A DNA stretch of 46,605 bases from Endozoicomonas acroporae. GTDB taxonomy: Bacteria > Pseudomonadota > Gammaproteobacteria > Pseudomonadales > Endozoicomonadaceae. Below, in pieces: positions 8,066 through 16,458 of the stretch (positions within the stretch are counted from its first letter, which is position 1; each line of letters begins with the position of its first letter). The position numbers were made by a program, and so were the translations under genes. The stretch lies in NCBI RefSeq assembly GCF_002864045.1, contig NZ_PJPV01000078.1, positions 1 to 46,605 on the forward strand, given 5' to 3'. The notes under the pieces are model-generated. The model saw only the letters and a program-made list of their open reading frames with translations, was not told where the DNA came from and searched no databases.

Positions 8066-8692
8066 TCAGCCCACCTGCGAATGACCTCCTTTGGCTTCCT
8101 GGGCCAGAACCTTGCCCTTGGAGAGCTTGGCGTTCATTACGCTGGCCCGGTCCTGGTCAGACATATAGATCTGGATTTTCTGTATGTTCTTTCTGGTCTG
8201 GGGAATCAGCACCTTGGAGAACAGGTTGACCCGCTGGGAGGTGGTACGTGTCGCCTTGTCCAGCTCCCTGTGGCGCAGCTGACGAACCTGGAGTTCTATT
8301 CTCAGGCGAATCATCTGCTGCAGGAGCTCAACCAGGTAATCAACCCAGTGGGGTTTGGCCAGATCACTGTAGGGTGTCAGCGCAATTTCAATGTGCTCGA
8401 CCAGAGGAACCGATGTACCGACAATATTTTCCTGGGTCAGGCGCACATCCGTTACCTTCACCAGGTTATCCACCGGAACATCCTGCCTTGCCAGCATCGG
8501 CAGTTGCTGTCTGACCAGCTGCTCCACTTCCGCCAGATGTTCCCGTGTCTGTGCCAGCGCATCTTCGGCCTTTTTACGTTCCATCATCAGCTGCTGACGC
8601 TTGAGCTCAAGTGCCGGCAGATAACGGTTGTACGTCTTTAAACTGCGCTTCTCTTTGTTTAATGAGCTTTTGTTGAGAGCTACCTTGGCCAT
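8066..8692 (-). CDS. ntpD: V-type ATPase subunit D (central rotor shaft)
   Basis: 208 residues, usual length. Subunit D is the long coiled-coil shaft turning inside A3B3. It begins with the family pattern MAKVALNKSSLNKEKRSLK, followed by long charged helices (20-75 and 120-195) rich in Lys, Arg, Glu and Leu. The gene begins 5 bp after the stop of subunit B, with GAGG overlapping the end of that gene as the likely RBS. No separate subunit F is visible in the operon, as also in Chlamydia. Confidence 0.92.
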   Translation of the reverse strand: MAKVALNKSSLNKEKRSLKTYNRYLPALELKRQQLMMERKKAEDALAQTREHLAEVEQLVRQQLPMLARQDVPVDNLVKVTDVRLTQENIVGTSVPLVEHIEIALTPYSDLAKPHWVDYLVELLQQMIRLRIELQVRQLRHRELDKATRTTSQRVNLFSKVLIPQTRKNIQKIQIYMSDQDRASVMNAKLSKGKVLAQEAKGGHSQVG

Positions 8693-8697
8693 GATAA

Positions 8698-10101
8698 TTA
8701 CGCCTCAGCTGCAGCTTCAGAAGCTTCCTCAGCTCTCTGTGAATCACTCTCTGAAGAAAGCTGCTCCGGGTTGGGCCAGTATTTTTCCAGCAGACTCTGT
8801 TTCATCAGGGTCTCTTCCGGTCCAAAGCATTCAGCCATGGTCTCCCAGCACTTATCCAGCGCTTCTTCCAGGGACATGGCAGCGTCCAGAGACATAAAGC
8901 GTCTCTTGAACAGCTTGCCGAACTTGATGGTTTTCAAGTCATAGCTGGACAGTTCAAAGGCCATAGCCTGTTTCTGGGCGGCATTCACAGAGTCCGAGTA
9001 GAAGCGAATCATGGTGTTCATGATGGCGGGATGGTCTTCGCGGGTTTCTTTACCCTGAACCATCTGCTTCAAACGGGACAGGGAACCAAATGGATCCAGG
9101 TGCCCTTCATGCAGGTAGAACTGACCTTCGGTGATATAACCGGTGTTGTCCGGAACCGGGTGAGTCACGTCATTGCCCGGCATGGTGGTAACCGCCAGAA
9201 TGGTGACAGAACCGGCACCTTTGTAGTCACAGGCTTTTTCGTAACGACGTGCTAGCTGGGAGTACAGATCCCCCATATAACCACGGTTGGCAGGGATCTT
9301 GTCCATGGCCACACCGATCTCTTTCATGGCGTCGGCGTAAGAGGTCATGTCGGTGAGCAGAACCAGTACCTTTTTGGACTCTTCGACGGCAAAGTGTTCC
9401 GCCACCGCCAGCGCCATATCCGGCGTCAGCAGACGTTCAACCGTCGGGTCAGACGCCAGGTTGGTGAACATAACGGTACGGGCAGAGACACCGGCTTCTT
9501 CAAAGGTAGTACGGAAGAAGTGGTAATCATCGAAGATCAGGCCCATGCCGCCAAACACGACAACATCCGCCTCTGCCTGAATGGCAATACGGGCCAGGAA
9601 GCGGTTGTAGGGTTCACCGGCGACAGAGAAGACAGGAATTTTCTGGGACTCAACCAGGGTGTTGAAGACATCGATCATGGGCACATTGGTACGTACCATG
9701 CGCGAAGCCAGTACACGACGAACCGGGTTTACCGAAGGTCCGTCGATCTCCACCCTGGGATCCTGTTCCAGGGCAGGACCACCGTCAATGGGCTCACCGG
9801 CACCGTTGAAGATCCGCCCAAGAATATTGGGGGAGTAGGTGGTCTTCATGGGCTGGCCCAGGAAGCAGACCGACGCACCGGTGGAGAGGCCCTTGGTGCC
9901 GGTAAAAACCTGGAGAGAAACCTCTTCATGGTCAATCTTGATGATCTGCGCCATGGAGTAAGTCTGTCCATCCTGCTCAATCAACGCCAGATCACCATAG
10001 TTGGCCTGGGCATTACCTTCAGCCAGGTTAGGAACGTGGACGCGAATGAGGTCACCAACGATGCTGAGAATATTGGTGTATCGCAATAGGCTCTGGGGCA
10101 T
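8698..10101 (-). CDS. ntpB: V-type ATPase regulatory subunit B
   Basis: 467 residues, usual length. B alternates with A in the head and binds nucleotide at the interface without catalysing. As expected, the P-loop is degenerate (SVAGEPYNRF instead of GxxxxGKT), while the arginine-bearing SRLKQMVQGK and the family motifs GRIFNGAGEPIDGGP and NRGYMGDLYSQLARRYEKA are intact. The last 20 residues are Ser/Glu/Ala-rich and look disordered. GAGGAG lies 6 bases before the ATG. This is the first gene of the operon, so any promoter should lie in 10102-10480. Confidence 0.97.
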   Translation of the reverse strand: MPQSLLRYTNILSIVGDLIRVHVPNLAEGNAQANYGDLALIEQDGQTYSMAQIIKIDHEEVSLQVFTGTKGLSTGASVCFLGQPMKTTYSPNILGRIFNGAGEPIDGGPALEQDPRVEIDGPSVNPVRRVLASRMVRTNVPMIDVFNTLVESQKIPVFSVAGEPYNRFLARIAIQAEADVVVFGGMGLIFDDYHFFRTTFEEAGVSARTVMFTNLASDPTVERLLTPDMALAVAEHFAVEESKKVLVLLTDMTSYADAMKEIGVAMDKIPANRGYMGDLYSQLARRYEKACDYKGAGSVTILAVTTMPGNDVTHPVPDNTGYITEGQFYLHEGHLDPFGSLSRLKQMVQGKETREDHPAIMNTMIRFYSDSVNAAQKQAMAFELSSYDLKTIKFGKLFKRRFMSLDAAMSLEEALDKCWETMAECFGPEETLMKQSLLEKYWPNPEQLSSESDSQRAEEASEAAAEA

Positions 10102-10318
10102 TACTGCTCCTCTATACTGCTGGGAAAAAAGAGAATGGACATGGGCTCAGGAGATCATCAGTCATGCAGGTAACGCTGAGTAAGTGCGATACCCCTCATT
10201 GCACACAACATAAGCCAAATGTCGTATGTTTAAGCTAATAAACCCAAACACTGATCTGTACTGCTGGCTCTATCCAAGCCTCCTGTAAAACAACTTTTTC
10301 GTCTCATTAACACAGTTA

Positions 10319-10349
10319 CCTCAGTACTTTCATCAGGAAAGCACTGAGG
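10319..10349 (-). promoter_or_regulatory. Stem-loop in the leader region of the V-ATPase operon
   Basis: cctcagtactttc (10319-10331) and gaaagcactgagg (10337-10349) pair at 12 of 13 positions around a five-base loop. It is about 220 bp upstream of the first V-ATPase gene and downstream of argF. No T-run follows on the minus strand, so it may be a weak argF terminator, a leader structure or another palindromic repeat. The rest of 10102-10483 shows no gene and no convincing promoter by eye; the 62-codon frame at 10391-10579 is formed partly by the adjacent repeat. Confidence 0.4.
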
Positions 10350-10483
10350 AACCATTTCGGGTAACGAATGGAAAACGCCAGATTAAACATCTAATCTAAT
10401 AGAGTAGACAATTCCACGGGTTTCGCAGAGTTATACCTAAGCAGCAGGTCAGACTTATTGCTTCGTGCGATTCTCTCTAGTAG

Positions 10484-10652
10484 CTGTCCTGAAATAATTT
10501 CCACATTTCTGGGTTTCAAAACCACGTTCGTCCTGAGCCTGTCGAAGGGCGTGGACTCCGGCCTCATGTATTGTGCCAATCACCCTTCGACAAGCTCAGG
10601 ATGAACGGAGATCGAGTTCAAAATGTGGAAATTATTTCGGGACAATTCCCTA
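10484..10652. repeat. MITE-like element with nested inverted repeats next to argF
   Basis: Outer inverted repeats gtcctgaaataatttccaca (from 10486) and its complement ending at 10643 match at 22 of 23 positions. Nested inside is a second inverted pair, 10526-10550 and 10581-10607, of the TCCTGAGC-TGTCGAAGGG type with about 3 mismatches in 27. The element ends 5 bp from the argF stop codon. The same outer ends surround a different core at 24203-24360. Confidence 0.8.
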
Positions 10653-10656
10653 AGGG

Positions 10657-11685
10657 CTAACGACTGTTACCCAATGTTTCCACCATCACAGCCTTGATGG
10701 TATGCATACGGTTTTCTGCCTGATCAAAGACAATGGAGGCATCAGACTCGAACACATCCTCAGTGACTTCCAGGCCGTTCATACCAAATTTGTCAGCGAC
10801 TTCTTTGCCAATCACCGTGTCATCGTTGTGAAAGGCTGGCAGGCAGTGCAGGAAACGGACATTAGCATTGCCTGTTTTTTGCATCACTGTCTGATTCACC
10901 TGATAGGGTTTCATCAGCTTGACCCTTTCATCCCAGGCTTCCATCGGTTCACCCATGGAAACCCAGACGTCGGTGTACAGGAAATCACAACCCGCTACCG
11001 CTTCATCTACCGACTCACTGATGGTGATCTTTGCCCCGGTTTCCCGGGCAATTTCCCGACATTGCTCGATAAGCGCAGGGTCAGGGAAGAATTCTGCCGG
11101 GGCAGCAATTCTGAAATCCACCCCCATTTTCGCAGAACCCACCATCAGTGAATTGGCTACGTTGTTGCGTCCATCACCGAGATAGCAGAGTTTCATCTCA
11201 CCCAGTGAACGACCATTGCCGTGTTCCTGCATGGTCAGAAAATCCGCCAGCACCTGGGTTGGATGCCAGTCATCGGTCAGACCGTTCCATACCGGCACCC
11301 CTGAATAAGCCGCCAGGTCTTCAACGTGCTGCTGCAGGTGGCCACGAAATTCAATGCCGTCATACATACGCCCCAGTACCCGGGCAGTATCTTTCACGGT
11401 CTCTTTGGCCCCCATCTGCGAGCCACCACCGATATAGGTGACATTGGCACCCTGATCAAAACAGGCCACCTCAAAGGCACATCGGGTTCGGGTCGAGGCC
11501 TTGGCAAAAATCAGGGCAATATTTCGCCCGGTTAAATGCTGCTCCTCAGTACCGGACCGCTTTGCCGCTTTCAGCTGGGCTGCACGCTCCAGCAAGTGGC
11601 TGATCTCCATTGGGGAGAAGTCCAGTAGCTTGAGAAAATGACGGTTCTGCAAATTCTTCTCGATATCAACAGTCACAACAGTCAT
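10657..11685 (-). CDS. argF: Ornithine carbamoyltransferase
   Basis: 342 residues. It joins carbamoyl phosphate and ornithine to give citrulline, in arginine synthesis or, in reverse, in the arginine deiminase pathway. The carbamoyl-phosphate loop STRTR is at 64-68, HPTQ at 141-144, the ornithine-binding SMGE near 243-246 and HCLP at 280-283. It resembles the E. coli ArgF/ArgI and Pseudomonas ArcB branch throughout, so anabolic versus catabolic use cannot be settled; no arcA or arcC is adjacent. The residues before STRTR are FAKA rather than the common FEKx. AGGAAAC precedes the ATG. It is monocistronic by layout, with a palindromic element immediately downstream. Confidence 0.93.
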   Translation of the reverse strand: MTVVTVDIEKNLQNRHFLKLLDFSPMEISHLLERAAQLKAAKRSGTEEQHLTGRNIALIFAKASTRTRCAFEVACFDQGANVTYIGGGSQMGAKETVKDTARVLGRMYDGIEFRGHLQQHVEDLAAYSGVPVWNGLTDDWHPTQVLADFLTMQEHGNGRSLGEMKLCYLGDGRNNVANSLMVGSAKMGVDFRIAAPAEFFPDPALIEQCREIARETGAKITISESVDEAVAGCDFLYTDVWVSMGEPMEAWDERVKLMKPYQVNQTVMQKTGNANVRFLHCLPAFHNDDTVIGKEVADKFGMNGLEVTEDVFESDASIVFDQAENRMHTIKAVMVETLGNSR

Positions 11686-11924
11686 ATACAGTTTCCTGTG
11701 TCAGGTCATTTGTTGTTCTTTACTTACCCAATCCAGCGATCTTTAAGTAGAAAGTGACAATGTCATTACTGCCTACGGTCAGGATTCAGGGAGTCACATC
11801 ATCCATAGACCGGTTATTTCTGTCCAGCTCCGAATCGAACTTCACTCGGGCATAGACTAGCGCCGGACGATACGGAAGACATTACGTAAAAATACGTTTC
11901 CAGACTTTATCCCGCTCCAGGAGG

Positions 11925-13715
11925 CTATTCAGCGAGACTTTTTTTGGTTTGGATCGGCGCATAAGAGATAATATTTGCCTTCAGGATTTGACAGCCGCTC
12001 ATAAACACCTGACAGAAGTCACAGATATCATCAATGCTGGACGAACACTGGACAGACACCGACCTGTTTTTCATATTCACCAGGTAGAGTCTGTCGGTAT
12101 CCAGGACCAGCACCAGAATCTCTTCTCGCAAAGTGGATACCTCTGGCTCAAGCTCAACAAGTATATAGTCCGTTTTGCTAGTTGCTCGCTGGTTATACAT
12201 CTCTATCAAGACATCGGCTAAATCGTTCTGCAAATTGATCATTTGTCTATTCAGCTCAACATCTATCCCGGGCAGCCCGGGCATCTGCGTGGCAGGCATG
12301 TCAAAAATGAGATGTACCCCTCGCTCCTTGCGATAACCAAGCCTCAATATATGGTCAATCACATTTTTGACGGTCAGTTGAGAGTCGCGCAGATTGCCCT
12401 CAATCATGTTATTCAGCAGGGTAACCTTTTCAGCATCCTCTTTGCGGATACGCTGCAAGCCAAGACTCTGGGCGGCATAAAGCAGAATCCTCCTGTTATT
12501 TTTTGACGGATCCCCCAGTCCGAAATCCCTCGGCGGGTACTGCTGAACAAACGCCTTGACATCGATTTTATCCAGACCTTCGGCATCAGACTCTCCCTTT
12601 TTGGTCGGACGAACAAATATAGCCTGGGTTGCCTCACTGACCAGCATAAGAAACTGGAGGTATTTCACTAACTGGGTACCACTGGCAAAACTCCAATAAA
12701 CCAGGCGCCCAAGGGCACGGCTCGGTACCGGCTCACCGATAGTAAATAGAAATATCAGACGAGGTTCAGTCGGGTGACGAAAAATTCGCACCACTGGTGA
12801 GACCGGTTCCGGGCAACCCGTTACCGGATTCTGCCGTGAGCAGGCGAAGGTAACAAAGAACCGGTGTTCCGGTGCCAGCTGATCAAGATGTTGCTGCATA
12901 GCGGTAAAGAACGCACGGGCACCACCGGACTTGTCAATATTCATCTGTTTGCCGCAAAGATGATCTTCTTTATCACACATTTGCTGCCATCTGGGCACCA
13001 CACCGACATCCATCATCTGTCTAAGAAAGCTATACCCTCTTTGCATTGCCAGAGACTGCAGCTCGACTGGCATCCACAGTTGCCCCAAAAGCCGCTCAAA
13101 TGTCTTGGTCATACTGACCATATTCAGCTTCAGTGAGGGGCGAACGATCGTTTGGGCAACTGTCGGCAGAGCAGGATGAAGATGAGGAGCCCCGGGCGGT
13201 ACCAGCTCCTGAGCGACCAAATTTTGCTGTACGAAAATACCTGGCTGAGCAAGAGCTCTTTCGGCCTCCTCTACATCGACAACTTGCTGGTTGCGGGTCC
13301 CTGATAGCCCAGATGGTCCTGAAACTGCACCAATCGCTCCAGCCTGTTCACTGACTGCTTCACTATCGAAGGCCTGGATCGGTGCACAGCTACCAGCGGC
13401 CGACGCTGGCTCAAAAAGACTCCAGTCGTACTCCTTCACCTCTTCGGCAAAATCAGTATCCCTGGTAAACTCAACAGGTGTTTTTTTACAGACTGAACAC
13501 TGAGCAACCTCCCGGGTCATCACGACAGTACAGCCATAGTGGTAGTTATGTTCGCAACAACGGGAAGCCATAAAGGGAGGACGCTCAATATACTCTGCAC
13601 ACAGACCACAAAACCGACGCTCGATAATCTCGTTAGTCAGCGGTTGCAACTCTCTGGCCAGGCTGCTTGCACCAAGGCCTGGGATATTTGATAACTGGGC
13701 ACGGCTTGGATCCAC
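11925..13715 (-). CDS. RING-H2 finger protein, putative ubiquitin-ligase effector
   Basis: 596 residues from a GTG start with a strong RBS (GAGGAGAG, 8 bases upstream). The N-terminus carries a full RING-H2 ligand set: C36, C39, C54, H56, H59, C62, C73 and C76 (CGLC, CEHNYHYGC, CSVC). RING-H2 domains bind two zinc ions and recruit ubiquitin-charged E2 enzymes; bacteria lack ubiquitin, so a bacterial protein of this type most likely acts inside a eukaryotic host. Residues 80-200 are low-complexity; 200-596 form an unrecognised, apparently globular region. No signal peptide is seen. A 221-bp repeat element ends 30 bp upstream of the start, so the promoter may lie in it. Ligase activity and secretion are inferred. 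Confidence 0.65.
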   Translation of the reverse strand: MDPSRAQLSNIPGLGASSLARELQPLTNEIIERRFCGLCAEYIERPPFMASRCCEHNYHYGCTVVMTREVAQCSVCKKTPVEFTRDTDFAEEVKEYDWSLFEPASAAGSCAPIQAFDSEAVSEQAGAIGAVSGPSGLSGTRNQQVVDVEEAERALAQPGIFVQQNLVAQELVPPGAPHLHPALPTVAQTIVRPSLKLNMVSMTKTFERLLGQLWMPVELQSLAMQRGYSFLRQMMDVGVVPRWQQMCDKEDHLCGKQMNIDKSGGARAFFTAMQQHLDQLAPEHRFFVTFACSRQNPVTGCPEPVSPVVRIFRHPTEPRLIFLFTIGEPVPSRALGRLVYWSFASGTQLVKYLQFLMLVSEATQAIFVRPTKKGESDAEGLDKIDVKAFVQQYPPRDFGLGDPSKNNRRILLYAAQSLGLQRIRKEDAEKVTLLNNMIEGNLRDSQLTVKNVIDHILRLGYRKERGVHLIFDMPATQMPGLPGIDVELNRQMINLQNDLADVLIEMYNQRATSKTDYILVELEPEVSTLREEILVLVLDTDRLYLVNMKNRSVSVQCSSSIDDICDFCQVFMSGCQILKANIISYAPIQTKKSLAE

Positions 13716-13745
13716 AAAGACTCTCCTCAGTAAACTGTCATCAAG

Positions 13746-13966
13746 TCTAGCCCGGATATTTCATAAACTGCCCCGATTCTCGCACACGACCACATGGATG
13801 TAGGAGATAGGGCGACGCAGGATACTAAAGCCGAGGACTTTGTCGCTTGTCGCGCTAAGGGATTTTGTGAGGAAGCGCCGTACCGGGGAGTACGGTCGAC
13901 TGAGCAAAACTCCCTTAGAGCGACAGAGGACAAGCGAGAGCACGTTTATGAAATATCCGGGCTAGA
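13746..13966. mobile_element. 221-bp MITE-like element with perfect 23-bp terminal inverted repeats
   Basis: tctagcccggatatttcata (13746 onward) is repeated exactly in inverted form at 13944-13966, 23 bp in all. The interior has further imperfect inversions (gtcgcgctaaggga against tcccttagagcgac). No transposase frame is present. The right terminal repeat contains the TAG stop codon of the PepSY gene, and the left one lies 30 bp from the RING gene start. An internal stretch beginning catggatgtaggagatag also occurs, slightly changed, in the repeat at the right edge of the window. Confidence 0.85.
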
Positions 13967-14732
13967 TCCATCCGAGCGGCGTAATTCTGTCTTCTATCAC
14001 TTCCCCGTTATCCGCATTTACCACCATCTTATGTCTTATACGGTTGTCATCCAGAAAAATGATTTCCCTGACATTAATATTGTTTTTCACACTGCTTCGG
14101 GTTCTCAGCACAACCATCCCACGGTATTTTTTCCGTGCATTTTTGATAATCTGCTCAAGGGATATCCGCTTGCCATCCGGTTTCAGGTCATACGTTACGT
14201 CTGTGATCACTCTGCCGGTATAAGCGTCCATCGTTAACTGGCGACGCCTCACTTTAAACTGTTTGTCAGCCAGCTCTATAACATAGACCATATTGCCACC
14301 CTGTCTCTCCAGCCAGGTCCGAATTCTATTTGCTCCAGGGTACTTACTTTCCACCTTTGACAAGATCTCTTCCATTGGCATGGGTACCTGCATGGGGGCA
14401 TGATCTATCTGCTTGCCACTGAAAGCACCATAAACAACGCGCTCCAACTGGTTATTGGCATCAATAAAATCGATAACAAACACCTTCTGATGCTCTTCTT
14501 CCTGCAACCGGGCTGAGTATACAACCACGTCAGAAGCCTTGATCCCGAATGAATGTCGGGTTCTGGCTATCAGCTGATCAAGGGGTACCATGGATCTCAG
14601 CTTGCCAGGCTGTTCAAGGTATGCAGGTGTTGCAGGCACAGTACTGCCCGCAGCAAAAACCGCAGATACAGACAAAGCTGCGCCCGCCAATACGCCTGAA
14701 ATCATCTGCACAGGGAAACTGAACACATTCAT
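13962..14732 (-). CDS. Secreted PepSY-like domain protein
   Basis: 256 residues with a signal peptide (hydrophobic 8-28, likely cleavage after AVFA), so probably periplasmic. Three PepSY-like units follow, near 48-115, 116-185 and 190-250, with the characteristic DAYTGRVI and NADNGEVIED beta-turn motifs. PepSY modules are thought to inhibit or bind peptidases and occur in secreted or redox-linked membrane proteins. The RBS AGAGGTGAG is good. The stop codon is supplied by the terminal repeat of the adjacent mobile element, so the natural C-terminus may have been longer or different. Exact partner unknown. Confidence 0.7.
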   Translation of the reverse strand: MNVFSFPVQMISGVLAGAALSVSAVFAAGSTVPATPAYLEQPGKLRSMVPLDQLIARTRHSFGIKASDVVVYSARLQEEEHQKVFVIDFIDANNQLERVVYGAFSGKQIDHAPMQVPMPMEEILSKVESKYPGANRIRTWLERQGGNMVYVIELADKQFKVRRRQLTMDAYTGRVITDVTYDLKPDGKRISLEQIIKNARKKYRGMVVLRTRSSVKNNINVREIIFLDDNRIRHKMVVNADNGEVIEDRITPLGWI

Positions 14733-14812
14733 CGAGTCTCACCTCTTTTCAGACAACTTTAGAATTGTTTTGCCATAACGCAAGCAGCAATACCTGACGG
14801 GAAAACGGCAGG

Positions 14813-15763
14813 TTACAGATTAAAGAAGGAGTAGAAGCTTTTTAATTTTTGCCCTGCTGCCTGCAAAGATATCGGCTGAAAACGTATCGGGGTTCCGGGC
14901 ATTGCCTGTGCCAGCCTGTTCAAATCCAACTGGGCAACACAGCCGAATTTGGGGTAGCCACCCAGTGTCTGGTGGTCGCGCATCAGAATAATTGGCTGAC
15001 CATTTTCAGGTATCTGAACAGCCCCGAGGGCGATGCCTTCAGAAATCACGCCGCTGAAGGGGGGCGTAATTTTAGCCCCAGCCAATCGATACCCCATACG
15101 GTCGCTATTGGGAGAAAGCGTGAATTGGGTCAGATAGAGACTTTTCCGGCTCTGTGCAGAAAAAGCCCGAGCCTGATACGACTCCATCAGATTAAGGCTC
15201 AGTGGCCCGGCATATTCCGGGATATATCGGGCTGGCACCATGCGGTTTATGCCGGGTTTAACTACCTCTTTGGAAACGGTCTCAAGAGAATCACCCTGCT
15301 TTATCAGACAACCACTGTCTTCCTTCGCAACTCTGGCCCCTACCCCACCAATACCATCCCTGACCACGGTCGCCACACTGCCAAAGACTGCGGGTGCAGC
15401 AAAACCGCCGGGAATGGCCAGATAGGCTCTCAGCCCTTTTCTGGGAAACTGAAATGATAACGTATCGCCTTTATTCAAATGCAGGGTCCGCCACCCTTCA
15501 ACAGGCTGACCATTGACTCTGGCTCCCAGATCAGCCCCGGTTAACGCCAGCGTGATGGCTTGATGCGCTAAAAACCTTGCCTGTCCACCGGTTATCTCCA
15601 ACTGGGAACAGAACATACGATTTCCCAGAAGATAATTTGCCCAGCAATAAGCTTGCAAATCCATGGGGCCACCCTGGGCCAGGCCCTGGTAACCCACTCC
15701 CGTTCGACCAGTATCCTGAAGCTGCGTCATCATCCCCGGGTCCAGGACTTCCAGTGCGACCAC
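14813..15763 (-). CDS. pxpC: 5-oxoprolinase subunit C (biotin-dependent carboxyltransferase-like)
   Basis: 316 residues from a GTG start. The family signature QDTGRTGVGYQGLAQGGPMD is at 16-35, with the later AYLAIPGGF and PFSGVISEGI blocks. PxpC works with PxpA and PxpB in ATP-dependent opening of 5-oxoproline (pyroglutamate) to glutamate; homologues include KipA and allophanate hydrolase subunit 2. The gene overlaps pxpB by 34 bp and is the last gene of the cluster. Downstream, an imperfect acctgacgg/cggcaggt hairpin near 14793-14815 could weakly terminate it. Confidence 0.92.
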   Translation of the reverse strand: MVALEVLDPGMMTQLQDTGRTGVGYQGLAQGGPMDLQAYCWANYLLGNRMFCSQLEITGGQARFLAHQAITLALTGADLGARVNGQPVEGWRTLHLNKGDTLSFQFPRKGLRAYLAIPGGFAAPAVFGSVATVVRDGIGGVGARVAKEDSGCLIKQGDSLETVSKEVVKPGINRMVPARYIPEYAGPLSLNLMESYQARAFSAQSRKSLYLTQFTLSPNSDRMGYRLAGAKITPPFSGVISEGIALGAVQIPENGQPIILMRDHQTLGGYPKFGCVAQLDLNRLAQAMPGTPIRFQPISLQAAGQKLKSFYSFFNL

Positions 15764-16458
15764 AAAGTACCTCCAAGCGCAAAAAATTCATCCCGTGATA
15801 TAGGCTGGAACTGCACAGATAAACCCACAGAGAAAGGCGACATGGGCGTCTTATCGAAATCAATCAGAGAAACCGGACAATTCCCAATTATCTGCCAACC
15901 ACCGGGGGAGTCGGATGGATAGACTGCGGTTTGCTGGTCGGCAATCCCGACACTGCCTGCTGGCAGCATTTTTCGGGGCTCGGACTTTCTTGGCGTGGCA
16001 ATAGCGGAGTCAACTGACCCCAGAAAAGCAAAACCAGGGCTGAAGCCGATAGCACAAACGACATAAGTCGACTGACTGTGAATCTGGATAACATCTGCCA
16101 CTGTGCGGTTATGAAACTGTGCAACCTCAGGTAAATCCGGCCCCGTCTCCAGGCTGTAATAAACGGGCAAGGTGATTGTCTTACTGACCTCCCGGGCACG
16201 ATCATCTTTATCATCAGACAGAAAAAAAGCATCAACCAGCCCCTGCAGCCGACTTTTTAACGCGAAAAAATCCGTTTTCAGCGGGTGGTACTGAATATAG
16301 ATGGTCGTATAAGAAGGGATAACTTCAATAAGCTCTGACGAACAGCTATTTCTGATATGGTCAGCCATACTGCCTGTTTTTACCGCCAGCTGAGTATCAA
16401 TATGATCACCCAGCCGTATGATCAACGCTGTTTCTGACACAGGCTGGATATCCATCAT
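15730..16458 (-). CDS. pxpB: 5-oxoprolinase subunit B (KipI-like)
   Basis: 242 residues with the family core GFSPGFAFLG near 140-150 and VGIADQQTAVYPSDSPGGWQ near 170-190. The family is allophanate hydrolase subunit 1-like; with PxpC it forms the part of 5-oxoprolinase thought to activate the substrate with ATP. The start codon overlaps the pxpA stop (ATGA), and its own end overlaps pxpC by 34 bp, so the three proteins are probably made together. Confidence 0.92.
   Translation of the reverse strand: MMDIQPVSETALIIRLGDHIDTQLAVKTGSMADHIRNSCSSELIEVIPSYTTIYIQYHPLKTDFFALKSRLQGLVDAFFLSDDKDDRAREVSKTITLPVYYSLETGPDLPEVAQFHNRTVADVIQIHSQSTYVVCAIGFSPGFAFLGSVDSAIATPRKSEPRKMLPAGSVGIADQQTAVYPSDSPGGWQIIGNCPVSLIDFDKTPMSPFSVGLSVQFQPISRDEFFALGGTLWSHWKSWTRG

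Noticed and set aside
10391..10579. 62-codon minus-strand frame upstream of the V-ATPase operon
   Set aside because: Half of it is the palindromic element at 10484-10652; no RBS or domain.
13794..14237. 147-codon plus-strand frame crossing the 221-bp element and the PepSY gene
   Set aside because: It starts inside a repeat element and runs antisense to a gene with signal peptide and RBS.
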